From contig NZ_CP012996.1 in NCBI RefSeq assembly GCF_001412655.1, positions 1,674,001-1,738,000 of the forward strand: 64,000 bases of DNA, written 5' to 3'. Shown here in pieces: positions 44,280 through 52,922 of the stretch; positions within the stretch are counted from its first letter, which is position 1, and every line of letters starts with the position of its first letter. This DNA comes from Pedobacter sp. PACM 27299 (GTDB lineage Bacteria > Bacteroidota > Bacteroidia > Sphingobacteriales > Sphingobacteriaceae). Position numbers and translations under genes: made by a program. The notes beneath the pieces were generated by a model, which was not told the DNA's origin, searched no databases, and saw nothing but the letters and a program-made list of their open reading frames with translations.

Positions 44280-46160
44280 ATGAGAATGAATTGTAAGTCG
44301 GCTTTTTTATTATTGTCCTTATCGTTGAGCGCGGGTTATAGCTATAGCCAGGTGGCCGGTGATGAAGATAAAGACATGTTTAACCAGGCGAAAGCGCGTG
44401 ATGAGCGGGCAATTGAAGCCGCTAAAAATGGCTGGTGGACGGCTTCAATGAAAAATCATGAGGAGCGGATTCAATGGTGGAGGGATGCGAAGTTTGGCAT
44501 GTTCATCCATTGGGGGCTCTATTCTATTCCTGAGGGAGAATGGAAAGGGAAAATTGTAGATGGTTATGCAGAACATTTGATGCGTAAAGAAAAGATCAGC
44601 AGGGCTGCTTATCTGGATCTTGCTCATCAATTCAATCCTTTGAAATTTAACGCAGAGGAATGGATTATGGATGCGAAAAAGGCCGGCATGAATTATTTCA
44701 TAGTTACCGCGAAACACCATGATGGTTTTGCCATGTTTGATTCTAAAGTTTCGGATTTTGATGTGATAGATCAGACGCCCTTTAAGCGGGATCCGATGGC
44801 AGAATTGGCTGCTGCAGCTAAGAAACATGGCATGAAGTTCGGCTTTTACTACTCTCATGCTTTTGATTGGGAAGATCCTAATGCCCCTGGCAACGATTGG
44901 GAGTATAAAAATCCAGGAGGTGATCAATTGATCGGTGGTGCAAACTGGTTTGACAACCATCCGGAATGGTTGCCTAAAGCACAGAAATATGTAAATGAGA
45001 AGGCAATTCCTCAGATTAAGGAATTGATCAATACCTATCATCCAGATATTTTATGGTTTGATACGCCACATAAATTACCATTTTCCGAAAACCTGAGGAT
45101 ATTGCAGGCGATTCGGGAAACTGATCCTAATATTGTAGTAAATGGCCGTTTGGCGAGAAGTGCTACTGGAAATTTTGGTGATTATCTAAATACAGGAGAT
45201 CGTCCGGCAGAATTTCGTACTGTAGCCGGAGATTGGGAGGCGATTCCTACCACAAATGAATCTTACGGTTATTCAAAACATGACCACAGTCATAAGCCGG
45301 CTAGTTTTTTTATTCGCCTGCTGGCAAATGCAAGCTCACGCGGCGGTAATTTATTGATGAATATTGGCCCTAAAGGCGATGGAAGTTTCGACCAGAAAGA
45401 CCAGCGCATTTTAGATAGTATCGGCCCCTGGCTACATAAAAACTCGGTTTCGATTTTTGGAACCCAGCGTTCTGGCTTGCCAATCCCGGCATGGGGGGTA
45501 AGCACACAAAAAGACAGGCAGGTTTATTTGCACGTTTTTGAATGGCCAAAAGATGGGAAATTATTGCTGGCAGGATTAAAAACGGATGTTAAACTGGCTT
45601 ATCTATTGAATGATCCGGCAAAAAAGAAATTAGGAGTAAAGCGTTTAAGTCCGGTAGATCTGAGTATTTCTGTCCCTGAACAAAGTCCGGATGCTGTGGA
45701 CGCGGTAGTGGTATTGGAACTGAACGCGCCTTTAGCAGTAGACACACTGCGACTGCTGGCAGATAAAGATTTGACGAACAGGCTGCTTTCTTTTGATGCT
45801 GCATTGCATGGAAAAGGTTTTGGCTTTGGGGATGGAAAGACCAACCGCTATTTCGTAGATGGCTTAAAAGAGAAAGGACAGTATTTCTCCTGGGATGTTA
45901 AAACCCTGGCCCCTGCAAGGTATAAGGTGTTGGTGAAATATCTTGGAGGAGTAGATCCGAAAGGGACTTATCGCATTCAGCTGGGTGCTATGAATCAAGA
46001 AATGCCTGCCTTTGTGCAGAAATCAGGTGTAGTAACCCAGGAAATAGGACAGGTATCTCTGAGTAAAGGACAGTGTCAGTTAAAACTTAGTGCAGAAAAT
46101 GCACACGGGATGGAGCTGATGAAACTCCTGGAAGTCCAGTTAATTCCTATAGCGCTTTAG
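44280..46160 (+). CDS. GH29 alpha-L-fucosidase
   Basis: This 626-residue secreted enzyme starts at ATG 44280 (MRMNCKSAFLLLSLSLSAGYSYSQ). The GH29 barrel is clear: KFGMFIHWGLYSIPEGEWKG, GMNYFIVTAKHHDGFAMFDSKVSDFDVID, GMKFGFYYSHAFDWEDPN, and the nucleophile D261 in DILWFDTPHKLPF, followed by the SYGYSKHDHSHKP segment and NLLMNIGPKGDG. It is longer than the minimal GH29 (about 450 residues); the extra 150 C-terminal residues include a beta-rich module with FGDGKTNRYFVDGLKEKGQYFSWDV that may bind carbohydrate. Retaining hydrolysis of alpha-L-fucose is expected. A gap of 134 bp precedes it, the first sizeable break in the operon. It differs from the GH29 at 48551, so the two may attack different linkages. 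Confidence 0.92.
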   Translation: MRMNCKSAFLLLSLSLSAGYSYSQVAGDEDKDMFNQAKARDERAIEAAKNGWWTASMKNHEERIQWWRDAKFGMFIHWGLYSIPEGEWKGKIVDGYAEHLMRKEKISRAAYLDLAHQFNPLKFNAEEWIMDAKKAGMNYFIVTAKHHDGFAMFDSKVSDFDVIDQTPFKRDPMAELAAAAKKHGMKFGFYYSHAFDWEDPNAPGNDWEYKNPGGDQLIGGANWFDNHPEWLPKAQKYVNEKAIPQIKELINTYHPDILWFDTPHKLPFSENLRILQAIRETDPNIVVNGRLARSATGNFGDYLNTGDRPAEFRTVAGDWEAIPTTNESYGYSKHDHSHKPASFFIRLLANASSRGGNLLMNIGPKGDGSFDQKDQRILDSIGPWLHKNSVSIFGTQRSGLPIPAWGVSTQKDRQVYLHVFEWPKDGKLLLAGLKTDVKLAYLLNDPAKKKLGVKRLSPVDLSISVPEQSPDAVDAVVVLELNAPLAVDTLRLLADKDLTNRLLSFDAALHGKGFGFGDGKTNRYFVDGLKEKGQYFSWDVKTLAPARYKVLVKYLGGVDPKGTYRIQLGAMNQEMPAFVQKSGVVTQEIGQVSLSKGQCQLKLSAENAHGMELMKLLEVQLIPIAL

Positions 46161-46225
46161 TGTCCTGTAACTCTTTAATAGTTGGTTTTTTAAAATAAGT
46201 AATTACCCATATAATATTTAGAATA

Positions 46226-47410
46226 ATGAAAAGATACCTCTTTACTGTACTAGCCCTTTCTTTGCTGCATACCAGTACTTTTGCCCAGAAACCGAACGTT
46301 AAAAAGGCGTTTAAGCTGGCTGCTAAACAAACAGAGTTCATGTTGAAGGAGGTGGAACAGGCAAAGCTGCATTCCAAGAATCCAGCATTAGTTTCGCCAA
46401 GGACTATCGAAGATGGAAAGCTGAAATTGGTGGCTTCAAGAGACTGGACGAGTGGCTTTTTTCCTGGTGTGCTTTGGTTTTTATATGAATACAACCATCA
46501 GCAGCCCTGGATGAAAGAAGCCAGGAAGTTTTCTGCAGCTATTGAAAAGGAAAAGCTGAATGGCACTACGCATGATATGGGCTTTAAAGTGTATTGCAGT
46601 ATTGGTACGGGCTATCGCATTACGAAAGATGCCCATTACAAAGAAGTGATTCTGGAGTCGGCAAAAAAACTGGCCACTCGCTTTAACCCTAAAACAGGGG
46701 TGATTTTATCCTGGGATCATAGCCGGGATAAATGGGTGAATCCAGTGATTATCGACAATATGATGAACCTGGAGCTGTTGTTTGAAGCGACTAGATTAAG
46801 TGGTGATTCTTCTTTTTATAAGATTGCGCTGAGCCATGCCAATGTAACCATGAAAAATCATTTCCGACCGGATTACAGCTCATATCATGTGATTGATTAT
46901 GATCCTCAAACTGGTGCGGTATTGAAAAAACAAACCCATCAGGGCTATAGCCATGAATCTGCATGGTCCAGGGGACAGGGATGGGCATTATACGGATATG
47001 CCATGTGTTATAGATTCACTAAAAATCCTGTTTATTTGAAACAAGCAGAAAATATCGCCGCATATATCCTGAATCATCCAAATATGCCAAAAGACCTGGT
47101 TCCTTACTGGGATTTTAATGCGCCAAATATTCCTAATGAACCAAGAGACGTATCCGCCGCTGCGGTGATCGCTTCAGCATTATATGAACTGAGTAATTAT
47201 AGTCAGCAAAAGACACTTTATATAGAAAAAGCGAATGTGATGATGAACAGTATGGCCAATAAATATACAGCTCCGCTGGGTACTAATAAAGGCTTTATCC
47301 TGATCAGCAGCACCGGCTCTAAACCTTCAAACTCTGAGGTGGATGTGCCGCTTTCTTATGCAGACTACTACTATTTGGAAGCTTTATTAAGGGCAGATCA
47401 GTTGAAGTAA
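46226..47410 (+). CDS. GH88 unsaturated glucuronyl hydrolase
   Basis: This 394-residue protein has the signal MKRYLFTVLALSLLHTSTFAQ. The (alpha/alpha)6 barrel of GH88 shows ASRDWTSGFFPGVLWFLYEY, GTTHDMGFKVYCSIGTGY with D117, and IIDNMMNLELLFEATRLSGD with D177. The 60-residue spacing between these two aspartates agrees with D88 and D149 of the Bacillus prototype. The Trp/His pair HESAWSRGQGWALYGYAM also fits. GH88 adds water to the C4-C5 double bond of the unsaturated uronate left by polysaccharide lyases and so frees the terminal sugar. Its presence shows that the lyases in this operon make products that are finished in the periplasm, and it supports a glucuronate- or galacturonate-bearing substrate. 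Confidence 0.93.
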   Translation: MKRYLFTVLALSLLHTSTFAQKPNVKKAFKLAAKQTEFMLKEVEQAKLHSKNPALVSPRTIEDGKLKLVASRDWTSGFFPGVLWFLYEYNHQQPWMKEARKFSAAIEKEKLNGTTHDMGFKVYCSIGTGYRITKDAHYKEVILESAKKLATRFNPKTGVILSWDHSRDKWVNPVIIDNMMNLELLFEATRLSGDSSFYKIALSHANVTMKNHFRPDYSSYHVIDYDPQTGAVLKKQTHQGYSHESAWSRGQGWALYGYAMCYRFTKNPVYLKQAENIAAYILNHPNMPKDLVPYWDFNAPNIPNEPRDVSAAAVIASALYELSNYSQQKTLYIEKANVMMNSMANKYTAPLGTNKGFILISSTGSKPSNSEVDVPLSYADYYYLEALLRADQLK

Positions 47411-47533
47411 GCGCTTGTTGGCCTCAGCGGTTTTCGCTTTGGCTATAAGGTCCGCATATGAAATGCCGGATATTTTTATTCCATAACTGGACAATAACAA
47501 GAATCAATTAAACATTAACCATATATAAACTTT

Positions 47534-48325
47534 ATGAAAAAGAATCAATTAATGATTGCTGCATTGATGAGTGGGGGTTTGTTATTGTCCAGTTGTGAAA
47601 AGGAAGGATCAGCAGAGGCGGTTCTTAGTCCGAATCCAAAAACTAAAGATGTGGTGACGACGACTGATGATCCTGTTGCTGCTTCGGTACTGTTTAACGG
47701 TGATGCGAGTAATGGCGCCGATAATCTCTGGAAAGCCATCAATATTGAGGGAACGGGGGCATTATCTACGGTGACAGATGAAACGGGTGTATTGACCTGG
47801 AAATTTTTGAAACCACTGGGGAGCCACCGCACCGAGGTACGTGGGGCCAAGAATTTTCAGTCAGCCGAAGGTGATGAGATTTATATTGGATTTACCAGTA
47901 AATTGCTCATCCCTTCTAATCTAAAAACGGAGGCAATTTTCCAATGGAAATCTTATCCAACCGATGGCTCCCTGCAAAATCATCCTTTGATGCTGAGAAC
48001 AAAATCAGGGAAATTGGAATTGCAGCATTTTGACGATAACCATGTGGCTACAGTGCCATGGTCGATTAATTTGCCGGTGAGTACCTGGATGAGTTTTGTG
48101 ATTCGTATGAAAGTTTCCCGTAATCCAGCTATCGGATTTGTTGAATTCTGGTATAACGGAGTGAAACAAACATTGTCGAATGGCACACAGCGACTGATGT
48201 GCAGGACGCTTGATGTGCAGGATTGTGATCCTAAATGGGGCGTATATGGTGGAGATGAAGCGGCGGTAACGCATTATGTGAAAAAGATCAGAATCGGGAC
48301 TACTTATGCCGATGTCGCGCAATAA
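47534..48325 (+). CDS. Surface lipoprotein polysaccharide lyase (PF14099/PL20-like)
   Basis: This 263-residue protein has a lipobox ending at C21 (GGLLLSSCEKEG) and a Ser/Asn/Thr-rich linker, suggesting it is displayed on the cell surface. The mature part is a beta jelly roll: VLFNGDASNGADNLWKAIN, GSHRTEVRGAKNF (a likely catalytic or binding Arg-Thr-Glu-x-Arg), AIFQWKSYPTDGSLQNHPLML, TWMSFVIRMKVSRNPAIGFVEFWYNGVKQTL and KWGVYGGDEAAVTHYVKKIRIG. This pattern fits the heparin lyase I/glucuronan lyase (PL13, PL20) style of Polysacc_lyase proteins, with some similarity to PL7. I cannot choose between them. It is the best candidate for the surface endo-lyase that makes oligosaccharides for SusCD. 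Confidence 0.75.
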   Translation: MKKNQLMIAALMSGGLLLSSCEKEGSAEAVLSPNPKTKDVVTTTDDPVAASVLFNGDASNGADNLWKAINIEGTGALSTVTDETGVLTWKFLKPLGSHRTEVRGAKNFQSAEGDEIYIGFTSKLLIPSNLKTEAIFQWKSYPTDGSLQNHPLMLRTKSGKLELQHFDDNHVATVPWSINLPVSTWMSFVIRMKVSRNPAIGFVEFWYNGVKQTLSNGTQRLMCRTLDVQDCDPKWGVYGGDEAAVTHYVKKIRIGTTYADVAQ

Positions 48326-48450
48326 TTGAGGTTTTTACGGATGTTAGGCCGAAAGCAATGGACGTTTGGTGAATTGGAATAAAGGCTGGGCTGGAATAAC
48401 GCGAAGGGCTGGAAAAAGGACATCCAATAGAATGATGGCCTATAGCATGG

Positions 48451-48509
48451 AAGGGGAGCACTCAGGGTAATATTGCTGAAACATCAGCCAATTACAGAGT
48501 GTTCCCCTT
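48451..48509 (+). promoter_or_regulatory. Nested hairpin upstream of the second GH29 gene
   Basis: AAGGGGAGCACTC (48451-48463) pairs with GAGTGTTCCCCTT (48497-48509) with one mismatch. Inside the loop GCTGA (48475-48479) and TCAGC (48484-48488) form a second stem around AACA, extended by flanking A/T pairs. It lies in the 225-bp gap between the lipoprotein lyase and GH29, ending 42 bp before the latter's ATG. No T-run follows, so a processing or regulatory hairpin is more likely than a terminator. Confidence 0.55.
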
Positions 48510-48550
48510 GCTAAATATGCAGTACATTAGGACACCTAACCAATATAACC

Positions 48551-49990
48551 ATGATGCGTAAAATATCATTATCACTAATCATAACACTATCTTTTTTTAT
48601 TCAGTTTGCCCATGGCCAGCGCGCGCTTACCAAAGATGAGCGGATGGCCTGGTGGCGTGAAGCCAAGTTTGGCATGTTCATCCATTGGGGTGTTTATGCG
48701 CAGTTTGCTGGCGTATATAAAGGACATGAACAGCTTCGCGGTGGCGCAGAATGGATCATGAACCGCTCTAAGATTCCAGTTGCAGAATATCAGGAAATGG
48801 CTAAAAGCTTCAATCCGACGAAGTATGATGCTGATGCATGGGTGAAAATGGCCAAGGATGCGGGAATGAAATACCTGATCATTACGGCGAAACACCACGA
48901 TGGTTTCGCTTTATTCAACTCTAAAGCCAGTAAATGGGACATCACCGATGCCACTCCTTATGGTAAAGATCTGTTGAAACCTTTGGCAGAAGCCTGTAAG
49001 AAATATGGACTGAAACTAGGTTTTTATTATTCTCAGGCACAGGATTGGAATAATCCCGGTGGATCAGCTGCACGAAAAGAAATGAGAGAAGGCTGGGCGA
49101 ACCCGGATTCAACAAAGATTGACGCTTATACGCTGGCCAATAAAGGACATTGGGATCCTGCGCAGCAGACCAAAACTTTCGACCAGTATATCGATGAGGT
49201 AGCTGTCCCACAAGTAAAAGAATTGATGACCAATTACGGTGATATCGCCGTGCTTTGGTGGGATACGCCAACAAATATGACGGATGAAGCCGCTTTAAAA
49301 CTTCAAAATGCGCTAAAAACACAGCCTCAAATCATTACCAATGATCGTTTAAAAAGACCTAATTTCCCTGGGGACACTAAAACTCCAGAGCAAAAAATCC
49401 CTAATCAGGCAGAACTGGATGGGATGGACTGGGAAACCTGCATGACCATGAATGGTACCTGGGGATTCCGTACGGCTGATCATAAATGGAAATCAAGTGA
49501 AACATTGATCCGTAATTTAGTAGATATCGCTTCTAAAGGTGGAAACTACCTGCTGAATGTGGGTCCGAAACCAGATGGTACTTTTCCAGAAGAAAGTGTA
49601 CAAAGGCTGAGCGATATTGGAAAATGGATGAAGGTAAATAGTGAAGCGATTTATGGCACAAAAGCCAGCCCTCTAGCCCCATTGGATTGGGGACGCTGCA
49701 CAAGAAAAGAAACTAAAAAAGGAACTGTCCTTTATTTATCTGTGTTCAACTGGCCTAAAGATGGCGTTCTGGTTGTTCCGGGCTTGAAAAATAAGGTGTT
49801 ATCGGCATCGCTTTTAGCGAAAAAGAGCAAGCTGAGCACGCAAAGAAAAGGAGATGATCTGTTGATTACAGTACCTCAGAATGCTCCTGATGCAGTGGCA
49901 TCCGTGATCCGTCTGGAGCTGGAAGGTACTGTTGAGCACCATGTCACTAATCAGCCTAAAAAAGAAATGAAAACTGGTGCATTAGATTAA
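48551..49990 (+). CDS. GH29 alpha-L-fucosidase, second copy
   Basis: This 479-residue enzyme begins MMRKISLSLIITLSFFIQFAHGQ, a Sec signal; the second ATG (48554) is equally possible. GH29 motifs: EAKFGMFIHWGVYAQFAG, GMKYLIITAKHHDGFALFNSKASKWDI, GLKLGFYYSQAQDWNNPGG and nucleophile D238 in IAVLWWDTPTNM, then WETCMTMNGTWGFR and GGNYLLNVGPKPDGTFP. The TMNGTWG segment resembles GH29 members of the branched-linkage type (alpha-1,3/1,4), whereas the other copy lacks it, but assigning a subfamily this way is tentative. The length is that of the catalytic barrel plus one small C-terminal beta domain. Five bases separate it from the PL6 gene, so the two are co-transcribed. Confidence 0.92.
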   Translation: MMRKISLSLIITLSFFIQFAHGQRALTKDERMAWWREAKFGMFIHWGVYAQFAGVYKGHEQLRGGAEWIMNRSKIPVAEYQEMAKSFNPTKYDADAWVKMAKDAGMKYLIITAKHHDGFALFNSKASKWDITDATPYGKDLLKPLAEACKKYGLKLGFYYSQAQDWNNPGGSAARKEMREGWANPDSTKIDAYTLANKGHWDPAQQTKTFDQYIDEVAVPQVKELMTNYGDIAVLWWDTPTNMTDEAALKLQNALKTQPQIITNDRLKRPNFPGDTKTPEQKIPNQAELDGMDWETCMTMNGTWGFRTADHKWKSSETLIRNLVDIASKGGNYLLNVGPKPDGTFPEESVQRLSDIGKWMKVNSEAIYGTKASPLAPLDWGRCTRKETKKGTVLYLSVFNWPKDGVLVVPGLKNKVLSASLLAKKSKLSTQRKGDDLLITVPQNAPDAVASVIRLELEGTVEHHVTNQPKKEMKTGALD

Positions 49991-49994
49991 TCAA

Positions 49995-51314
49995 ATGAAA
50001 ACGATACTTTTTACTGTGGTGCTGCTATGGATTGCTGCTATTGGGCAGGCAAAAGATTACCGAATTCGCTCTGCTAAGGAATTGGAAGCCTTGGTTTTAG
50101 TGCCTGGAGATCGGGTGATACTGGAAGCAGGTGAATGGAAAGATCAGAAAATTGTATTTAAAGGCAATGGGAGCAAATCGCGTCCCATTGTTTTATTGGC
50201 TGCAAATCCAGGTAAAACGGTTTTGACCGGGAGTTCCTCACTGGAGATCGATGGAACCTGGCTGCTGGTAGATGGATTGTCTTTTAGCAATGGTTTTTTA
50301 CAGGCTGGGGATGTGATTAATTTTTCTGAAAGCTCCTCTTTTTGCAGGTTAACAAATACCGCGGTGGTCGATTATAACCATCCGGATGAAAAAGTAGATT
50401 ACAGATGGGTTTCTTTAAGAGGAGCCCATAATCGGGTAGACCATTGTTTTTTTAAAGGGAAACGCCATCAAGGGGTGACGCTGGTAGTCTGGCTTTCAGA
50501 GAAACCAAATTACCACCAGATCGATCATAATTATTTTGGGTCACGTCCGGAATTGGGAAGAAATGGCGGCGAAACCATTAGAATAGGAACCAGTACCTGG
50601 TCTTTTCATGATTCGTTTACGATAGTAGAAGAAAATATTTTTGAACACTGTAATGGGGAGTTAGAAGCTGTTTCTAATAAATCATGCCGGAATATCATTA
50701 GAAATAACCTGTTTTATGAGTGCAAGGCTACGCTGACCTTAAGGCATGGGAACCATTCGGAAGTTTCAGGAAATTTCTTTATTGGCAACGGTAAACCTGG
50801 AACCGGTGGGGTTCGCATCATTGGGGAAGATCATTTGGTGCATGACAATTACTTTCAGGATTTAACAGGAACGAGCGTGAGTGCGGCGATTTCTGTGATG
50901 GCAGGGCTACCAAATCCGATATTAACAAGCCATTGGCAAGTGAAAAATGCCCTGATCAAGGATAACCTGATTCTCAATTGCAAAGAACCTTTTGCGATAG
51001 CTGCGGGCTATAATCCTGGTCGGTATTTACCCGCTTTAAACACAGTTTTTGTAGAGAATATCATTGTGGCAGATCAATCTCCATTAAAATGGTACGATGA
51101 AAAGGTGCAGGTTGATTTTAAGGATAACCAGATCTTGAGTCCATCTTATTCAGGAACTCCTGAAAAAGGTTTTACATTGAAAAATGAAGTCCTTAAAAAG
51201 ATGAATAATGGTTTGTACTTAAAACCAGGGCAGTCGCCATTTGAGCCCTTTTGGGAAAATAGGAAGATCGGACCGGATTGGGCTAAGTTGAATACTTCTT
51301 TTCCGGTACTGTAA
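49995..51314 (+). CDS. PL6 family polysaccharide lyase (alginate lyase/chondroitinase B type)
   Basis: This 439-residue protein has the signal MKTILFTVVLLWIAAIGQA and is a right-handed beta-helix. The family start is seen in YRIRSAKELEALVLVPGDRVILEAGEWKDQKIVFKGNG, and ladder repeats follow. Catalytic residues appear as K229 in AVSNKSCRNIIRNN and R250 in LTLRHGNHSEVSGN. The 21-residue spacing matches that of K250 and R271 in chondroitinase B. Calcium-binding acidic residues are plausible in NGELEAVSNK. PL6 enzymes cleave alginate (poly-MG or G-G) or dermatan sulfate; other uronan targets cannot be excluded. It is followed by another beta-helix gene after a 68-bp gap. Confidence 0.9.
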   Translation: MKTILFTVVLLWIAAIGQAKDYRIRSAKELEALVLVPGDRVILEAGEWKDQKIVFKGNGSKSRPIVLLAANPGKTVLTGSSSLEIDGTWLLVDGLSFSNGFLQAGDVINFSESSSFCRLTNTAVVDYNHPDEKVDYRWVSLRGAHNRVDHCFFKGKRHQGVTLVVWLSEKPNYHQIDHNYFGSRPELGRNGGETIRIGTSTWSFHDSFTIVEENIFEHCNGELEAVSNKSCRNIIRNNLFYECKATLTLRHGNHSEVSGNFFIGNGKPGTGGVRIIGEDHLVHDNYFQDLTGTSVSAAISVMAGLPNPILTSHWQVKNALIKDNLILNCKEPFAIAAGYNPGRYLPALNTVFVENIIVADQSPLKWYDEKVQVDFKDNQILSPSYSGTPEKGFTLKNEVLKKMNNGLYLKPGQSPFEPFWENRKIGPDWAKLNTSFPVL

Positions 51315-51382
51315 TCCCGATTTCTTATATTTCGAGTCATAAATTGATTCCTATTATTTTTTCTTTAAATATATTTCCTTCA

Positions 51383-52918
51383 ATGAAGCGATCAATTCTT
51401 GTTTTTCCTTTACTATGCATGGTTATCGTTGGAAAAGCACAGCAAATATCCCCCTTATGGCTTGATTTTGTAAAGGCTAAACAGCAGGGGACCATAGCTA
51501 TACTTCCAGATTTTTCTTATGCCGGTTACCATTGGTCGGAAAAAGAGCTTCCTTCATTGGCAGGGAAAAAGGTGTTTAAAGTAGATGATTATGGTGCAGT
51601 ACCCAATGATGACCTGTTTGATGATGCTGCTATTCAAAAAGCCGTGGATGCCGCGGAGGCCAATCCGGGTGGAGGAATTGTGTTCTTCTCTCCGGGAAAG
51701 TACCTGATCGCCCCTGATGGGGATGCTAAAAAGCAGATCCGGATTTCTAAATCTGGGATCATTTTGAAGGGTTCTGGAAGCGGAGCAGGAGGTACTGAGA
51801 TTTATCAGGCTAACATGCGGATTCATGGGCGTCAGTTTTTGTTTCAGTCTGGAGCAAGTAATGGTAAAAAATTGAGTAGTATCACTGCAGATGCAGGAAG
51901 GGAAACTTTTGCAGTACAGGTACAGGATGCCTCGAAATTAAAGTTGGGTCAGGATGTAGTGATCCGACACAAAACGGAAGAATTTACCAGATTGTATTTT
52001 GCTCCACTGGATTTAAAACCACAATGGTCGAGATTGTTCGGTGATAAAGGAGGAATGCAAATTTATGAGATCCATACGATCGTAAAAATCAGCGGAAATC
52101 AGGTCGTTTTTAAGAACCCAATTCACCTGGATATCAAGCTGGTGAAGAGTGGCAGCTGGGACATAGAAAGTTATCATTCTATTTCGGAATGTGGCATCGA
52201 AGACCTGAGATTCTCCAGCAACTGGAAGAATTATCCGGAAGAATTTATCCACCATAAAAATGACATCCATGATTATGCCTATGAAGCTGTCGGGATGGAA
52301 TATGTGAAGGACAGCTGGATCAGGAATTGTGAGTTCCATGACCTCAATGAAGGTATTTTTATCCGATCAGGTTATCGGATGACCATAGAAAATACCCATT
52401 TTAGGGGAAAGAAAGGCCATGCTTCTGTACATGCACGTACGGGATATGGTGTATTGGTAAAGAATTGTACCTTCAACGGAGCGCAGCATCATGGTGCCGG
52501 AACCGGTTACAGTGCCGTAGGAACGGTGATTACCAATTGCAGTTTGGGGATTGATCAGAACTTTGATATTCACTCCGGACAACCGTATGCGACGCTCTAT
52601 GACCATGTAGAGGGCGGTGTATTTTATAATTTAGGCGGTCCTGAACCAGGATATCCGCACCATGGTAAGGAATTGGTGCTTTGGAACTTTAATCATAGAT
52701 CTGCAAAAGATCAGCATTATGATTTTTGGGACAGCAGCAGAAGAAGGAATTATACGATTGCTTTGCCGATCCTGGTTGGCTTTACTTCCGATAAAGCAGT
52801 TACTTTTGCCCATACCGGGATCAATGAATCACAAGGTAAACCCGTACTCCCGGTTTCTTTATTTGAGGCGCAGCTTCAGTGGAGACTAAAAGTGATTGAC
52901 TTGTCTAAAGCTAAATAG
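51383..52918 (+). CDS. Pectate-lyase-like beta-helix protein, DUF4955 type
   Basis: About 511 residues from ATG 51383, chosen because MKRSILVFPLLCMVIVGKAQ is a good signal while the longer upstream frame is not. The Pectate_lyase_3 opening is present: KVFKVDDYGAVPNDDLFDDAAIQKAVDAAEANPGGGIVFFSPGKYLI, then SGIILKGSGSGAGGTEIYQ. Beta-helix turns follow, with a His-rich region at HARTGYGVLVKNCTFNGAQHHGAGTGYSAVGTVITNC, and a C-terminal part around WNFNHRSAKDQHYDFWDSSRR typical of DUF4955. The catalytic residues of this group are not known to me, so lyase and hydrolase are both possible. It resembles the leftward gene at 54334 and the two may be distant paralogues. It is 4 bp ahead of the esterase gene. 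Confidence 0.8.
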   Translation: MKRSILVFPLLCMVIVGKAQQISPLWLDFVKAKQQGTIAILPDFSYAGYHWSEKELPSLAGKKVFKVDDYGAVPNDDLFDDAAIQKAVDAAEANPGGGIVFFSPGKYLIAPDGDAKKQIRISKSGIILKGSGSGAGGTEIYQANMRIHGRQFLFQSGASNGKKLSSITADAGRETFAVQVQDASKLKLGQDVVIRHKTEEFTRLYFAPLDLKPQWSRLFGDKGGMQIYEIHTIVKISGNQVVFKNPIHLDIKLVKSGSWDIESYHSISECGIEDLRFSSNWKNYPEEFIHHKNDIHDYAYEAVGMEYVKDSWIRNCEFHDLNEGIFIRSGYRMTIENTHFRGKKGHASVHARTGYGVLVKNCTFNGAQHHGAGTGYSAVGTVITNCSLGIDQNFDIHSGQPYATLYDHVEGGVFYNLGGPEPGYPHHGKELVLWNFNHRSAKDQHYDFWDSSRRRNYTIALPILVGFTSDKAVTFAHTGINESQGKPVLPVSLFEAQLQWRLKVIDLSKAK

Positions 52919-52922
52919 AAAA

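Noticed and set aside
44445..45041. 198-codon minus-strand open frame inside the GH29 gene
   Set aside because: It opposes the catalytic region of a certain gene and lacks any recognisable domain.
49995..51314. Calling the whole locus an alginate utilization locus because of PL6
   Set aside because: There are no PL7/PL17 pair, KdgF or DEH reductase genes, and the fucosidases would be unexplained.
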